From Salibaculum griseiflavum (lineage in GTDB: Bacteria > Pseudomonadota > Alphaproteobacteria > Rhodobacterales > Rhodobacteraceae): DNA of 64,000 nt. The stretch is taken from the NCBI RefSeq assembly GCF_003129565.1, contig NZ_QETF01000002.1:62001-126000 (forward strand). Direction: 5' to 3'. Made by a program: the position numbers and the translations under genes. The notes beneath the pieces are model-generated. The model did no database searches, was not told the DNA's origin, and saw nothing but the letters and a program-made list of their open reading frames with translations. This document shows positions 17,231 to 26,088 of the stretch, piece after piece (position 1 is the first letter of the stretch; the number at the start of each line of letters is the position of its first letter).

Positions 17231-19669
17231 ATGCAACGCCTCGCTGCCCTGATCCTTTCACTCATCTTGCCCCTCGCAGCCCACGCACAGGACCGGCCCA
17301 ATACGATCCTCGTTCTTGATGGGTCCGGGTCCATGTGGGGCCAGATCGACGGGATCAACAAGATCGTCATCGCGCGCGAGGTCGTGGGCACGATCCTTGA
17401 TGACTTCCCCGGCGACGAGAATCTCGGCCTGACCGTCTACGGCCACCGAACCCGCGGGGATTGCACCGATATCGAAACCATGGTCGCCCCCGGCACCGGC
17501 AATCGCGAGGCGATCCGCGAGGCGGTCAATGGCATCAATCCGCGCGGCAAGACCCCGATGACCGATGCGGTCATCGCCGCCGCCGAGGCGCTGCGCTACA
17601 CCGAGGAAGAGGCGACCGTGATCCTGGTCTCGGACGGGATCGAGACCTGCAACCCCGACCCCTGTGCCGCCGCCCGCGCGCTGGAGCAGGCCGGCATCGG
17701 TTTCACGGCCCATGTGGTGGGCTTCGACGTGACCGACCCCGACGCGCTGGCCCAGATGCAGTGCCTGGCCGAGGAAACCGGCGGCAGCTTCACCACCGCC
17801 GCCAATGCAGAGGAACTGACCGACGCGCTGGAGACCGTGGCGGTCGCCCCTCAACCGGAGCCCGAGCCGCTGCTGGTGCCCGTGACCTTCACAGCGCTGC
17901 TGGACGACGACAGCCTGATCGACACGCCCGTCCTTTGGGACGTGTCCGGCGAAGACGGCGCCGTGACCGAAGGTGAGGCGGGCAATCCTCTGAACCTGGA
18001 ACTTGCCGAAGGGTCCTACACTGCGACCGCCTATTGGACCGCGCAGGAAGTCGAGCAAAGCGCGCAATTCGTCGCCCTTGGCGATGGCCGCGAGGTGACG
18101 CTGGTCTTTGAGACCCCTGCCCCCTCGGCCCGGGTCATAGGCCCGGCCAGCGCCACGCTGGGCGACACGGTCGAGGTTGGCTGGGACGGCCCGAACGAGG
18201 ACGGCGACTACATCACCGTCTCTGTGCCCGGCGAAAGCGGCTACGTCAATTACACCTATACCCGCGAGGGCAACCCGGTGGCCCTTCAAATGCCGCCCGA
18301 GACGGGCGATTACGAGCTGCGCTATATCCGCGATGACGGACGCGAGGTGCTGGCCACCGCGTCGATCGAGATCACCCCGGTCGAGGTCACGCTTGATGGG
18401 CCCGAAGAGGCGCAGATCGGAGCCGACATTCCAGTCGACTGGACCGGCCCCGACTATGACGGCGATTACCTGGCCGTCTCGGTTCCCGGCGAGAGCGGCT
18501 ACGTCAATTATACCTACACCCGCGAGGGCACGCCTCTGAGCCTGCAGATGCCGCCCGAACCGGGCGACTACGAATTGCGCTACATTCTGAGCCAGGATCG
18601 CACGGTCATGGCCACTCGGCCGATCACCGTGACCGAGGTGGCGGTGACACTCGACGCGCCCGCCGAGGCCGAGCGCGGCGCCGACATCAGCGTCGATTGG
18701 CAGGGACCGGATCGCGATGGCGACTACCTCGCCGTCTCGGTCCCCGGCGAGAGCGGCTACGTCAATTACACCTATACCCGCGAGGGCAACCCGCTGAGCC
18801 TGCAGATGCCGGCGGAACCGGGTGACTACGAACTGCGCTACATCCTGAACCAGGATCGGCAGGTTTTGGCCACGCGACCGATCACCGTGACGGATATCGC
18901 CCTGTCCGTCTCGGCCCCCGCCGAAGCGGTGGCCGGCGACAGCATCCCCGTCGACTGGGTCGGTCCCGACTACCAGAACGACTACATCGCGGTCTCGGTC
19001 CCCGGCGAGAACGGCTACGTGAACTACGCTTATACCCGCACCGGCAATCCCGCGATGCTGCAAATGCCGGCCGAACCGGGCACCTATGAAATCCGCTACG
19101 TGCTGAACCAGGACCGCGAGGTGGCCGCCACGACGACGATCACGGTCACACCGCTGAAAGTCACGCTCGATGCCGCCGCCAGCGCCCCTATGGGCGCGAC
19201 GATCCCGGTCGACTGGGCCGGGCCGGACTACCAGAACGACTACCTCGCGGTATCGCGCCCCGATGACGGCGGCTACGAGAACTACGTCTACACCCGCGAA
19301 GGCAACCCCGGCCAGTTGACCATGCCGGTCGCGCCGGGAGAGTACGAGATCCGCTATGTCCTGAACCAGGACCGGCAAGTCGCCGCACGCCGCGCCATCA
19401 CGGTCGAGCCAATCACTGTTCAGCTGACCCATGATGCCACCGCCGCGGCCGGCGGCACGCTGATGGTCGGATGGGACGGGCCGGACTACCCCAGCGATTA
19501 TATCGGCATCGGACGGGTCGGCGAGGATCGCTACGAGACCTACCGCTACACCCGCACTGGCAACCCGGTGCAGATCGACCTGCCCGAGGAGCCGGGCGAG
19601 TACGAGGTGCGGTATTTCCTGAACCAGGATCGGACCATCGTGGCGCGGTCCCCCCTGACCGTCGAGTGA
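17231..19669 (+). CDS. Secreted von Willebrand factor A domain protein with six C-terminal repeats
   Basis: A predicted exported protein of 812 residues. A Sec signal peptide ends near AHAQ (residues 17-20). The VWA domain follows directly (about 24-205) with a complete MIDAS metal site: D30-S32-S34 in LDGSGSMWG, the conserved Thr in GKTPMTDAV, and the Asp in LVSDGIETC. A linker region (about 210-298) resembles a small beta domain. Residues 300-812 are six tandem units of about 86 residues, each containing a GPDYxxDYxAVS core, a GYxNYxYTREGNP core and an EPGxYExRYxLNQDR core. Family knowledge suggests metal-dependent ligand or protein binding in the periplasm or at the surface. The true partner is unknown. 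A hairpin covers its ribosome site. Confidence 0.9.
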   Translation: MQRLAALILSLILPLAAHAQDRPNTILVLDGSGSMWGQIDGINKIVIAREVVGTILDDFPGDENLGLTVYGHRTRGDCTDIETMVAPGTGNREAIREAVNGINPRGKTPMTDAVIAAAEALRYTEEEATVILVSDGIETCNPDPCAAARALEQAGIGFTAHVVGFDVTDPDALAQMQCLAEETGGSFTTAANAEELTDALETVAVAPQPEPEPLLVPVTFTALLDDDSLIDTPVLWDVSGEDGAVTEGEAGNPLNLELAEGSYTATAYWTAQEVEQSAQFVALGDGREVTLVFETPAPSARVIGPASATLGDTVEVGWDGPNEDGDYITVSVPGESGYVNYTYTREGNPVALQMPPETGDYELRYIRDDGREVLATASIEITPVEVTLDGPEEAQIGADIPVDWTGPDYDGDYLAVSVPGESGYVNYTYTREGTPLSLQMPPEPGDYELRYILSQDRTVMATRPITVTEVAVTLDAPAEAERGADISVDWQGPDRDGDYLAVSVPGESGYVNYTYTREGNPLSLQMPAEPGDYELRYILNQDRQVLATRPITVTDIALSVSAPAEAVAGDSIPVDWVGPDYQNDYIAVSVPGENGYVNYAYTRTGNPAMLQMPAEPGTYEIRYVLNQDREVAATTTITVTPLKVTLDAAASAPMGATIPVDWAGPDYQNDYLAVSRPDDGGYENYVYTREGNPGQLTMPVAPGEYEIRYVLNQDRQVAARRAITVEPITVQLTHDATAAAGGTLMVGWDGPDYPSDYIGIGRVGEDRYETYRYTRTGNPVQIDLPEEPGEYEVRYFLNQDRTIVARSPLTVE
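18128..19666 (+). repeat. Six tandem repeats of about 256 bases (86 residues) inside the VWA gene
   Basis: Units begin at about residue 300 and recur every 85-86 residues. Units 1-3 share the string GESGYVNYTYTREG exactly and are very similar at DNA level; unit 4 has GENGYVNYAYTRTG, unit 5 DDGGYENYVYTREG and unit 6 GEDRYETYRYTRTG. The pattern is predicted all-beta, with each unit ending in an ITV strand. Confidence 0.92.
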
Positions 19670-19687
19670 TCGGACGGGGATGAAATC

Positions 19688-19718
19688 GAAAGGGCGGCCT
19701 TCCGAGGGCCGCCCTTTC
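19688..19718. terminator. Intrinsic terminator between convergent VWA gene and lpdA
   Basis: A 12-base-pair perfect stem, GAAAGGGCGGCC (19688-19699) pairing with 19707-19718, with a 7-base loop, lies 18 bases after the VWA stop. The A-rich and T-rich ends of the arms mean it can work in both directions. The lpdA stop is about 80 bases away on the other strand. Confidence 0.75.
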
Positions 19719-19797
19719 GCATTTCTTACCGGCGCGCGGACGCCATTGGCGCGGCCAATCGCTTCCCTGCGCTGGCCGAGCTCTTTAGGGAGTCAGC

Positions 19798-21192
19798 CTA
19801 CATGTGAATCACGCGATCGAAGGCGTCGAGGACGCTTTCGTGCATCATCTCGGACAGGGTCGGATGCGGGAAGACCGTGTTCATCAGGTCTTCCTCGGTG
19901 GTTTCCAGCTGACGGCCCACCACGTAGCCCTGGATCAGTTCCGTCACCTCGGCGCCGACCATGTGCGCGCCCAGAAGTTCGCCCGTCTTTTCATCGAACA
20001 CCGTCTTGATCAGCCCCTCGGGTTCGCCCAGGGCGATGGCCTTGCCGTTGCCGATGAAAGGGAAGCGGCCGACCTTGATCTTGTAGCCCTGCTCCTTGGC
20101 CTGCGCCTCGGTCAGGCCGACACTGGCGACCTGCGGATGGCAATAGGTGCAGCCGGCGATGCTCTCGGGTTTGACCGGGTGCGCGTGTTTGCCGCCGATC
20201 AGGTCGGCGACCATGACGCCCTCGTGGCTGGCCTTGTGTGCCAGCCAGGGCGCGCCCGCGATATCGCCGATGGCATAAAGACCCTCGACCCCGGTGCGGC
20301 AGTATTCATCCGTCACGACATGGGTGCGGTCGACCTTAACGCCTAGCTCTTCCAGGCCCAGACCCTCGACATTGCCGACGATGCCGACAGCGGAAATCAC
20401 CGTGTCGAACTCATGTTTCTCGACCTTGCCGCCGGTTTCGATATGAGCGGTGACCTTGCCCTTTCCGCGATCCAACTGCTTGACCATGGCCTTCTGCATG
20501 ATGGTCATGCCCTGCTTTTCAAACTGCTTCTTGGCGAATTTCGAGATTTCCTCGTCCTCCACCGGCAACACGCGGTCCATGACCTCGACCACGGTCGTGT
20601 CAGCACCCAGCGTGTTGTAGAAACTGGCGAACTCGATGCCGATCGCGCCCGAGCCGATGACCAGCAGTTTCTTTGGCATCCGCTTGGGCTGCAACGCGTG
20701 CTTGTAGGTCCAGACCAGGTCGCCATCGGCCTCCAGCCCCGGCAGTTCACGGGCCCGCGCGCCGGTGGCCAGAACGATGTTCTTGGCGGTCAGCTCTTCG
20801 GTCCCCTTGTCGGTTTTGACGCTCACTTTGCCCTTTGCGGGAATCGTCGCCTCACCCATCACGACGGTGACCTTGTTCTTTTTCATCAGATGGCCGATGC
20901 CGCTGGTCAGCTGGCCGGCAACGTCGCGCGACCGTTTGACCACCGCGTCCAGATCATAGCCGATCTTGTCGGCACTCAGACCGAAATCCTTGGCCCGCTC
21001 CATCAGGTGAAAAACCTCGGCCGAGCGCAGCATCGCCTTGGTGGGGATACAGCCCCAGTTCAGGCAGATCCCGCCCAGGTGTTCGCGTTCCACGATTGCC
21101 ACGGACAGCCCCAGCTGGGCCCCGCGGATCGCGGCCACATAGCCTCCCGGACCGGCCCCGATCACGATCATGTCGAAGTTGCGAGCTGCCAT
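19798..21192 (-). CDS. lpdA: Dihydrolipoyl dehydrogenase (E3)
   Basis: Flavoprotein that reoxidises dihydrolipoamide in 2-oxo acid dehydrogenase complexes using NAD. The 464-residue protein has the FAD-binding GAGPGGYVAAIRGAQLG, the redox-active disulfide GGICLNWGCIPTKAML, the NAD-binding GSGAIGIEFASFYNTLGAD, and the C-terminal dimer-interface HPTLSEMMHE that supplies the catalytic His-Glu pair. No other complex subunit gene is next to it here. A 9-base palindrome lies 21 bases before the start and may be an operator. Confidence 0.97.
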   Translation of the reverse strand: MAARNFDMIVIGAGPGGYVAAIRGAQLGLSVAIVEREHLGGICLNWGCIPTKAMLRSAEVFHLMERAKDFGLSADKIGYDLDAVVKRSRDVAGQLTSGIGHLMKKNKVTVVMGEATIPAKGKVSVKTDKGTEELTAKNIVLATGARARELPGLEADGDLVWTYKHALQPKRMPKKLLVIGSGAIGIEFASFYNTLGADTTVVEVMDRVLPVEDEEISKFAKKQFEKQGMTIMQKAMVKQLDRGKGKVTAHIETGGKVEKHEFDTVISAVGIVGNVEGLGLEELGVKVDRTHVVTDEYCRTGVEGLYAIGDIAGAPWLAHKASHEGVMVADLIGGKHAHPVKPESIAGCTYCHPQVASVGLTEAQAKEQGYKIKVGRFPFIGNGKAIALGEPEGLIKTVFDEKTGELLGAHMVGAEVTELIQGYVVGRQLETTEEDLMNTVFPHPTLSEMMHESVLDAFDRVIHM

Positions 21193-21212
21193 TGATGCGC
21201 CTCCTCATCCAG

Positions 21213-21236
21213 ATTTAGTTTACCCTTAAACTAAAT
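21213..21236 (-). promoter_or_regulatory. Operator-like palindrome upstream of lpdA
   Basis: ATTTAGTTT and AAACTAAAT form a perfect 9-base inverted repeat around ACCCTT. It is strikingly AT-rich in a GC-rich genome and lies 21-44 bases before the lpdA start. The shape and position fit a binding site for a dimeric repressor, but I cannot name the regulator. Confidence 0.55.
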
Positions 21237-21300
21237 TGTCTGCCGCATCCAGAGGTCGCAATTCATGGCGGCTATGCAGTTGCCGCGGGGGCTGCTTGGC

Positions 21301-22875
21301 CTAGCCCTGTGCGGCGGGCCCGCCCCATTCGGCACGGCAGACCCTGTTACGTCCCCCGTCCTTGGCGCGATAGAGCGCGTCGTCGGCGCATTTGAGAAGG
21401 CTGTTAGGCGAGGCCCCGCCCCCGCCGCCATAGGCCGTCACACCGGCCGAAACCGTCACCTTCGGCAGCACCGTATAGGCCGTGCGGATCTGAAGCGCGG
21501 CGATGTCCTGGCGCATGGCCTCGGCGGCGGCCTCGACCTGGTCGAGATCCTTGCCCGGAAGGCAAACAGCGAATTCCTCGCCCCCCATGCGGCAACAAAT
21601 GTCCGCTGGATCGAAGGTGGTGAACAGCTGCTCCGAGATCGCACGCAAAACCATATCGCCCGCGTCATGACCGTGATTGTCGTTGAAGGATTTGAACTTG
21701 TCCGCATCGAAGGAAATCAGCCCGAATCCCGGGCCACCGCCATCGGCGACACCGATTTCGCGGCGCAGGGCATCCATGAAGTAGCGCCGGTTATAAAGGC
21801 CGGTCAGGGGGTCGCGGATCGATTGGTCGTGCAATTCGTCACGCAGCTTCACATTGGCGATGGCCATGGCGATGTGTTCCGCGCAGCGCAGGGCCAGATC
21901 GCCGTGATGCTGCAGGTCAGCACTGCCGCCCGGTTTGCCGCCGAAGCGGATATGCAGCAATCCGACCGTGTCGCCATGGGCCACGATGGGCACGCACAGG
22001 TATTCCTTGACCGCGACCTTGTGGTCGTGATCGGCCACGTGATCGCATAGGAAACACAGCCCCTCGGCGCTGTATTCGTAGGACCGGCCCCGCCGCAGCG
22101 ACCAACAGCTGTCGGCGGTGACATGGTGGTGCAGATCGGTCGTGTTCCAGTTGCAGGTGCCGACCAACCCGTCCCGGGAATTGGAATAGAGATACAGCTC
22201 GCCCTGCGAGCCCGGCAACAAGCGCTCCATGAAGCGGGTGACGATCATGTAAAGCTCATCGAGGGACTTGCATGATTGCAACCATTCATCGAGTTCCGAA
22301 AGCTGGCGCGCCGCGACCTGGCGTGCGCGCTCCTGTTCCAGCACCTCTTGCGACTTCTTCTGCGCCGCCTCGGCCTCGCGCTTGGCGCGGGTCAGTTCTC
22401 GTGCCGCCGCGCGTTCGCGGGTGACGTCGGTGAAGGTCACGACATAGCCGCCGCCCCGCGCCGGGCGCGCATTTGTCAGAACGACCCGCCCCGAGGGCAG
22501 GTGCCGGTCGAAGGAATAAGGCTGGTGAGCCTTGATGCGCGCGGCCGACCCTTCGCGATCCTCTGCTGACATTTCGCCGCGAGCCACGGCGCGATCGCGG
22601 AATTCCTCGCGAGTCGTGCCGATGGCCAGGTCGTCCCCGTTCAGTTCCAGCACGTCGAATATGCGGGTATTGTGCAGCTCGCAGATACCGTCCGCGGTCC
22701 AGACGAGGATACCCTGTTCCATGATGTTCATGATCTGCTCGGCCAGGGCAAGCTCGTCACGGACGCCTTCGCCGTCGGGCTCCACGAGCCAGTGGTCCAG
22801 CCCTTCGGACGGTTTGACCTTTCCATCTTTCACAGTGCCATGGCCCCCGGGACGATCTCCAATGAAAGGGGACAC
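21301..22875 (-). CDS. Diguanylate cyclase with PAS, coiled-coil and GAF regions
   Basis: Predicted to make cyclic di-GMP from two GTP. The 524-residue protein has a PAS-like domain (about 40-155, with GILVWTADGICELHN and GGYVVTFTDVTRERA), a helical linker rich in Ala, Glu and Arg (about 155-195), a GAF-like domain (about 200-345) and a GGDEF domain (about 355-524) with DPLTGLYNRRYFMDAL and active-site GGEEF. No EAL domain is present. The usual RxxD inhibitory site five residues before GGEEF reads DPAD, so product inhibition may be lost. The start is uncertain: GTG at 22875 is used here, but a GTG 14 codons later is possible. No membrane helix was seen, so it is cytoplasmic. Confidence 0.93.
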   Translation of the reverse strand: MSPFIGDRPGGHGTVKDGKVKPSEGLDHWLVEPDGEGVRDELALAEQIMNIMEQGILVWTADGICELHNTRIFDVLELNGDDLAIGTTREEFRDRAVARGEMSAEDREGSAARIKAHQPYSFDRHLPSGRVVLTNARPARGGGYVVTFTDVTRERAAARELTRAKREAEAAQKKSQEVLEQERARQVAARQLSELDEWLQSCKSLDELYMIVTRFMERLLPGSQGELYLYSNSRDGLVGTCNWNTTDLHHHVTADSCWSLRRGRSYEYSAEGLCFLCDHVADHDHKVAVKEYLCVPIVAHGDTVGLLHIRFGGKPGGSADLQHHGDLALRCAEHIAMAIANVKLRDELHDQSIRDPLTGLYNRRYFMDALRREIGVADGGGPGFGLISFDADKFKSFNDNHGHDAGDMVLRAISEQLFTTFDPADICCRMGGEEFAVCLPGKDLDQVEAAAEAMRQDIAALQIRTAYTVLPKVTVSAGVTAYGGGGGASPNSLLKCADDALYRAKDGGRNRVCRAEWGGPAAQG

Positions 22876-22967
22876 TAGGCAAACACGGTTTCACCGAGCT
22901 TAATCGCCCGGCATCAAATCCAGTGCATTTTCGTCAAAACGCGGTCGGTCCGTCGACGATGGCAGAA

Positions 22968-23561
22968 TTACGCAGGCGTCGGCTCTGCCGCGGCATCAAC
23001 GGCTTGCAGCGCCGTCATGTAGCCGCCCTGCTTCATCCACTCCGCCTCGGCATCGCTGGTTTCGCGGCCGAGGGCCGCATTGCGATAGGGAAAACGGCCG
23101 AAGTCGCGGATCACCAGGCGATGCGCCTTGGCATGGCGCAGGTTTTCCGCCCCGGTTTCGGGCATCCGTGCCGCCATCAGGCGCACCGCGCGTTCCTGGT
23201 CGCACAGGTTCTCGGAATGGACCAGCGGCAGGTAGAAGAACTGCCTCGCCGGTTCCGCGATGCGCTTGTCCCAGCCCCGGTCGATCGCCACCTTGCTGGC
23301 CGCCCGCGCCGACCGATCCGTCTCGAACGCCCGCGGATCGTCGCGGAACATGTTGCGGGGGAACTGGTCGGTCAGGATGATATAGCCCAAAGTGCCGAGC
23401 GCGTTGGTCAGCCACAGGCCGCAGGCGCCTTCACGCGCCTCCTGCCAGATCGCCTCGAACCGCTTGCGGATCTCTGCATCGACCGTGTCATCGACCGCAT
23501 ACCAGCCCTTCGGGCCGACCTCGTCCAGCCAGAAGGATACGATCTGCTCGGGGGTGACCAT
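22968..23561 (-). CDS. DUF924 family protein
   Basis: Cytoplasmic helical protein of 197 residues in the DUF924 family, whose fold resembles TPR-type repeats and whose function is not settled. Family features are SFWLDEVGPKGWYAVDDTVD at the start, ILTDQFPRNMFRDDPRAFETD in the middle and QFFYLPLVHSENLCDQERAV later. The ATG at 23559-23561 is chosen because AAAGGA lies 6 bases upstream; an ATG five codons earlier is also open. It shares direction with the diguanylate cyclase downstream, with about 92 bases between. Confidence 0.9.
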   Translation of the reverse strand: MVTPEQIVSFWLDEVGPKGWYAVDDTVDAEIRKRFEAIWQEAREGACGLWLTNALGTLGYIILTDQFPRNMFRDDPRAFETDRSARAASKVAIDRGWDKRIAEPARQFFYLPLVHSENLCDQERAVRLMAARMPETGAENLRHAKAHRLVIRDFGRFPYRNAALGRETSDAEAEWMKQGGYMTALQAVDAAAEPTPA

Positions 23562-23639
23562 GGCTTGTCCTTTCATGCCGCCTGTCCCTGCCTGTCATGA
23601 AACCGTTGCAGAAAGGCAAAGACCTGGCAACGGAGCGGA

Positions 23640-24914
23640 TTACCCTTGGTCATCTGACTGTTGCTCTTCCAACTCAGTTTCAATGTAGAGTTCCTGCGCG
23701 ACCTCGACCGCAACGGGCGAGCCGGCCGGCGAGACCGGCGCATAGGAGGTCATGTCCTCGACGCTGAAATCGTCCTGCGTGGGTCGTTGAATCATGCGCA
23801 GCAGGCCATAGCCGGCCAGGCCAAGCATCAGGAACGCGACCAGCAACCAGAATGCATAGATCCCCAGCTGCCCCATGGCATAGCCCATGACGATCGGCCC
23901 CAGGATCGCGCCGATCCCGTTGATGAAGATGAACCCGGCCGAGGCCGCAGGCATGTCGTCATGTTCGAGGAAGTCATTGGCATAGGCGATCAGCAGCGCA
24001 TAGAGCGGGTTGGACATGCCCCCGACCATCGCCGCCCCGACCAGCAGCAGGATGAAGCTGTTGCCCAGAAAGGCCGCGATCAGGCCGCCGATGCCGCCGA
24101 TGGTCGCAGCCCAGACGATCAGGATACGCCGGTCCATGCGGTCCGACAGCCAGCCGATGGGGAATTGCGCGACCAGCGAGGCCGTGAAGATCACCGAGAC
24201 CAGCAGGGAAATCTGGCCGACGCTCAGCCCCGCCTCCGAGCCGTAGACCGCCACCATACCGAATTGCGCCGCGAAAACGCCGCCCAACAGGAACATCCCC
24301 ACGGCTGCGAGCGGTGATGCTTCGACCAGGTTGCGCAGGCGCATGGGCTTGGTGGTCTCTGTCGCCGGGGTCGGCGAGACCGACAACAGGATCGGCGCGA
24401 AGGACAGTGACACAAGCACCGACGGGATAATGAACAGAACGTAGCCCGCCGCATCCCCCAGTGTCAGCACGTATTGCGCCAGGATGATCCCACCCATCTG
24501 CACGATCATGTAGACGGACAGCGCCTGACCACGGGTTTCATTGGTCGCCGAGTGGTTCAGCCAGCTCTCGGCGGTGATGTAGACGCCGGAAATGCACAAC
24601 CCGATCAACACGCGCCCGATGGACCAGGCCCAGACATCGACCAGCACGGGATAAAGGATCAGCACCGCCGACACGGTCGAGCCGAGCGCGGCGAAGACCC
24701 GCACATGGCCCACGCGCCGGATCAGTTCGGGGGTGATCCGCGACCCCAGCAGGAACCCGGCGAAATAGCCCGACATGACGATGGACATCTGGAGGGTCGA
24801 GAAATTCTCCAACCCGCCGCGCACACCAAGAAGGGTCGATTGCAGGCCGTTGCCCATCATCAACATGAACATGCCCAGAAACAGGGGCCAGGAATTGCGC
24901 AGCACGGGAATCAT
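23640..24914 (-). CDS. MFS transporter, YcaD-like
   Basis: Inner-membrane transporter of 424 residues with 12 predicted helices. It has the family motif near the first cytoplasmic loop (GSRITPELIRRVGHVRVFA) and the second-half equivalent GWLSDRMDRRILIVWA. The sequence resembles the YcaD/UMF1-like branch of MFS, whose substrates are largely unknown. The C-terminal tail (about 380-424) is acidic, with ETELEEQQSDDQG, and probably cytoplasmic. It stands alone between the DUF924 gene and queA. Confidence 0.9.
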   Translation of the reverse strand: MIPVLRNSWPLFLGMFMLMMGNGLQSTLLGVRGGLENFSTLQMSIVMSGYFAGFLLGSRITPELIRRVGHVRVFAALGSTVSAVLILYPVLVDVWAWSIGRVLIGLCISGVYITAESWLNHSATNETRGQALSVYMIVQMGGIILAQYVLTLGDAAGYVLFIIPSVLVSLSFAPILLSVSPTPATETTKPMRLRNLVEASPLAAVGMFLLGGVFAAQFGMVAVYGSEAGLSVGQISLLVSVIFTASLVAQFPIGWLSDRMDRRILIVWAATIGGIGGLIAAFLGNSFILLLVGAAMVGGMSNPLYALLIAYANDFLEHDDMPAASAGFIFINGIGAILGPIVMGYAMGQLGIYAFWLLVAFLMLGLAGYGLLRMIQRPTQDDFSVEDMTSYAPVSPAGSPVAVEVAQELYIETELEEQQSDDQG

Positions 24915-25037
24915 GAGGTCATCCTATGGGGGACTCGGGGGTGAGTCGGTGTCGTTCGCGTCCCGGCATAACACGCCAGCGACACAGGAATTCAACGGGG
25001 AATCGTGCGTCCGGCGCGACAGCCGGACCGGCCGCGC

Positions 25038-26081
25038 CTAATCGCCCTGCGGAAACAGGATCGAACTGTCCCCGTAGCTGAAGAAGCGATAGCGCTCCGC
25101 GACCGCGTGATCGTAGATCGCCCGGATCCGCTCCACCCCCATCATGGCGCTGACCAGCATCATGAGCGTGGATTTCGGCAGGTGGAAGTTCGTCATCAAC
25201 CCGTCGGCAATGCGGAACCTGAAGCCGGGGGTAATGAAGATGTCGGTCTTGCCTTCCCAGGGGACCATGCCGCCCTCATCCGCCGCGCTTTCGATCAGCC
25301 GAAGGGCCGTGGTGCCCACCGGGATGATCCGGCCCCCGGTGGCGCGGGTCGCGTTGATCTCGTCCGCCGCCTGCCGGGTCACACGGCCCCATTCGGCATG
25401 CATCTTGTGCTCGGAAATGTCATCGACCTTGACCGGAAGGAAGGTGCCCGCCCCCACATGCAGGGTCACATGGGTAAAGGTCACGCCCATGGCGGCCAGA
25501 TCGGCCAGCAGCCAGTCCTCGAAGTGCAAAGAGGCGGTCGGGGCGGCCACCGCCCCGGTCTCTTTCGCCCAGATCGTCTGGTAATCGGTCTTGTCGGCGG
25601 CGTCGGCGGGTCGCTTGGCGGCGATATAGGGCGGCAGGGGCATCTGGCCCGCCGCCTCCAGCGCGGCGTCGAAATCCTCTCCGGTCAGGTTGAACCGCAA
25701 CCGAGCTTGCCCGTCCTCGCGCCCCTCCATCGTGGCGGAGAGGTCGGGCGAGAACACGACCTCTTCACCCTCCTTGAGCTTGCGCAGCGGCTTGACCAGC
25801 GCCGCCCAGGTGCCATCGGCGCGCGGCTCCAGCAGCGTGACCTCGATATGGGCCTGCGCCGCGCCACGGGTGCGGGTGCCGAAAAGCCGCGCCGGGATCA
25901 CCTTCGTGTCGTTCAGCACCAGCCGGTCGCCCGGGCGCAGCACGTCGCACAGGTCGCGCACGTGACGATCGGTGATGCGGTCGCCCTCGGCCACCAGCAG
26001 ACGGGCGGAACTGCGGGGGCGTGCGGGCCGGGTGGCGATCAGCTCATCCGGCAGGTCGAAATCGAAATCCGAGAGTTTCAT
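25038..26081 (-). CDS. queA: S-adenosylmethionine:tRNA ribosyltransferase-isomerase
   Basis: Forms epoxyqueuosine by moving the ribosyl part of SAM onto 7-aminomethyl-7-deazaguanine in tRNA. The 347-residue protein starts [19 protein letters not shown] and has [18 protein letters not shown], the [13 protein letters not shown] motif, [18 protein letters not shown] and [16 protein letters not shown], all typical. It follows the AsmA-like gene by 7 bases. The preceding pathway enzyme, Tgt, is encoded at 61.2 kb in the same window. Confidence 0.97.
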   Translation of the reverse strand: MKLSDFDFDLPDELIATRPARPRSSARLLVAEGDRITDRHVRDLCDVLRPGDRLVLNDTKVIPARLFGTRTRGAAQAHIEVTLLEPRADGTWAALVKPLRKLKEGEEVVFSPDLSATMEGREDGQARLRFNLTGEDFDAALEAAGQMPLPPYIAAKRPADAADKTDYQTIWAKETGAVAAPTASLHFEDWLLADLAAMGVTFTHVTLHVGAGTFLPVKVDDISEHKMHAEWGRVTRQAADEINATRATGGRIIPVGTTALRLIESAADEGGMVPWEGKTDIFITPGFRFRIADGLMTNFHLPKSTLMMLVSAMMGVERIRAIYDHAVAERYRFFSYGDSSILFPQGD

Positions 26082-26088
26082 GGGGCGA

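Noticed and set aside
17258-19432. 724-residue open frame antisense to the VWA repeat gene
   Set aside because: It lies wholly within a clear coding gene on the other strand, is rich in Arg/Gly/His as expected of a shadow in high-GC DNA, and shows no domain.
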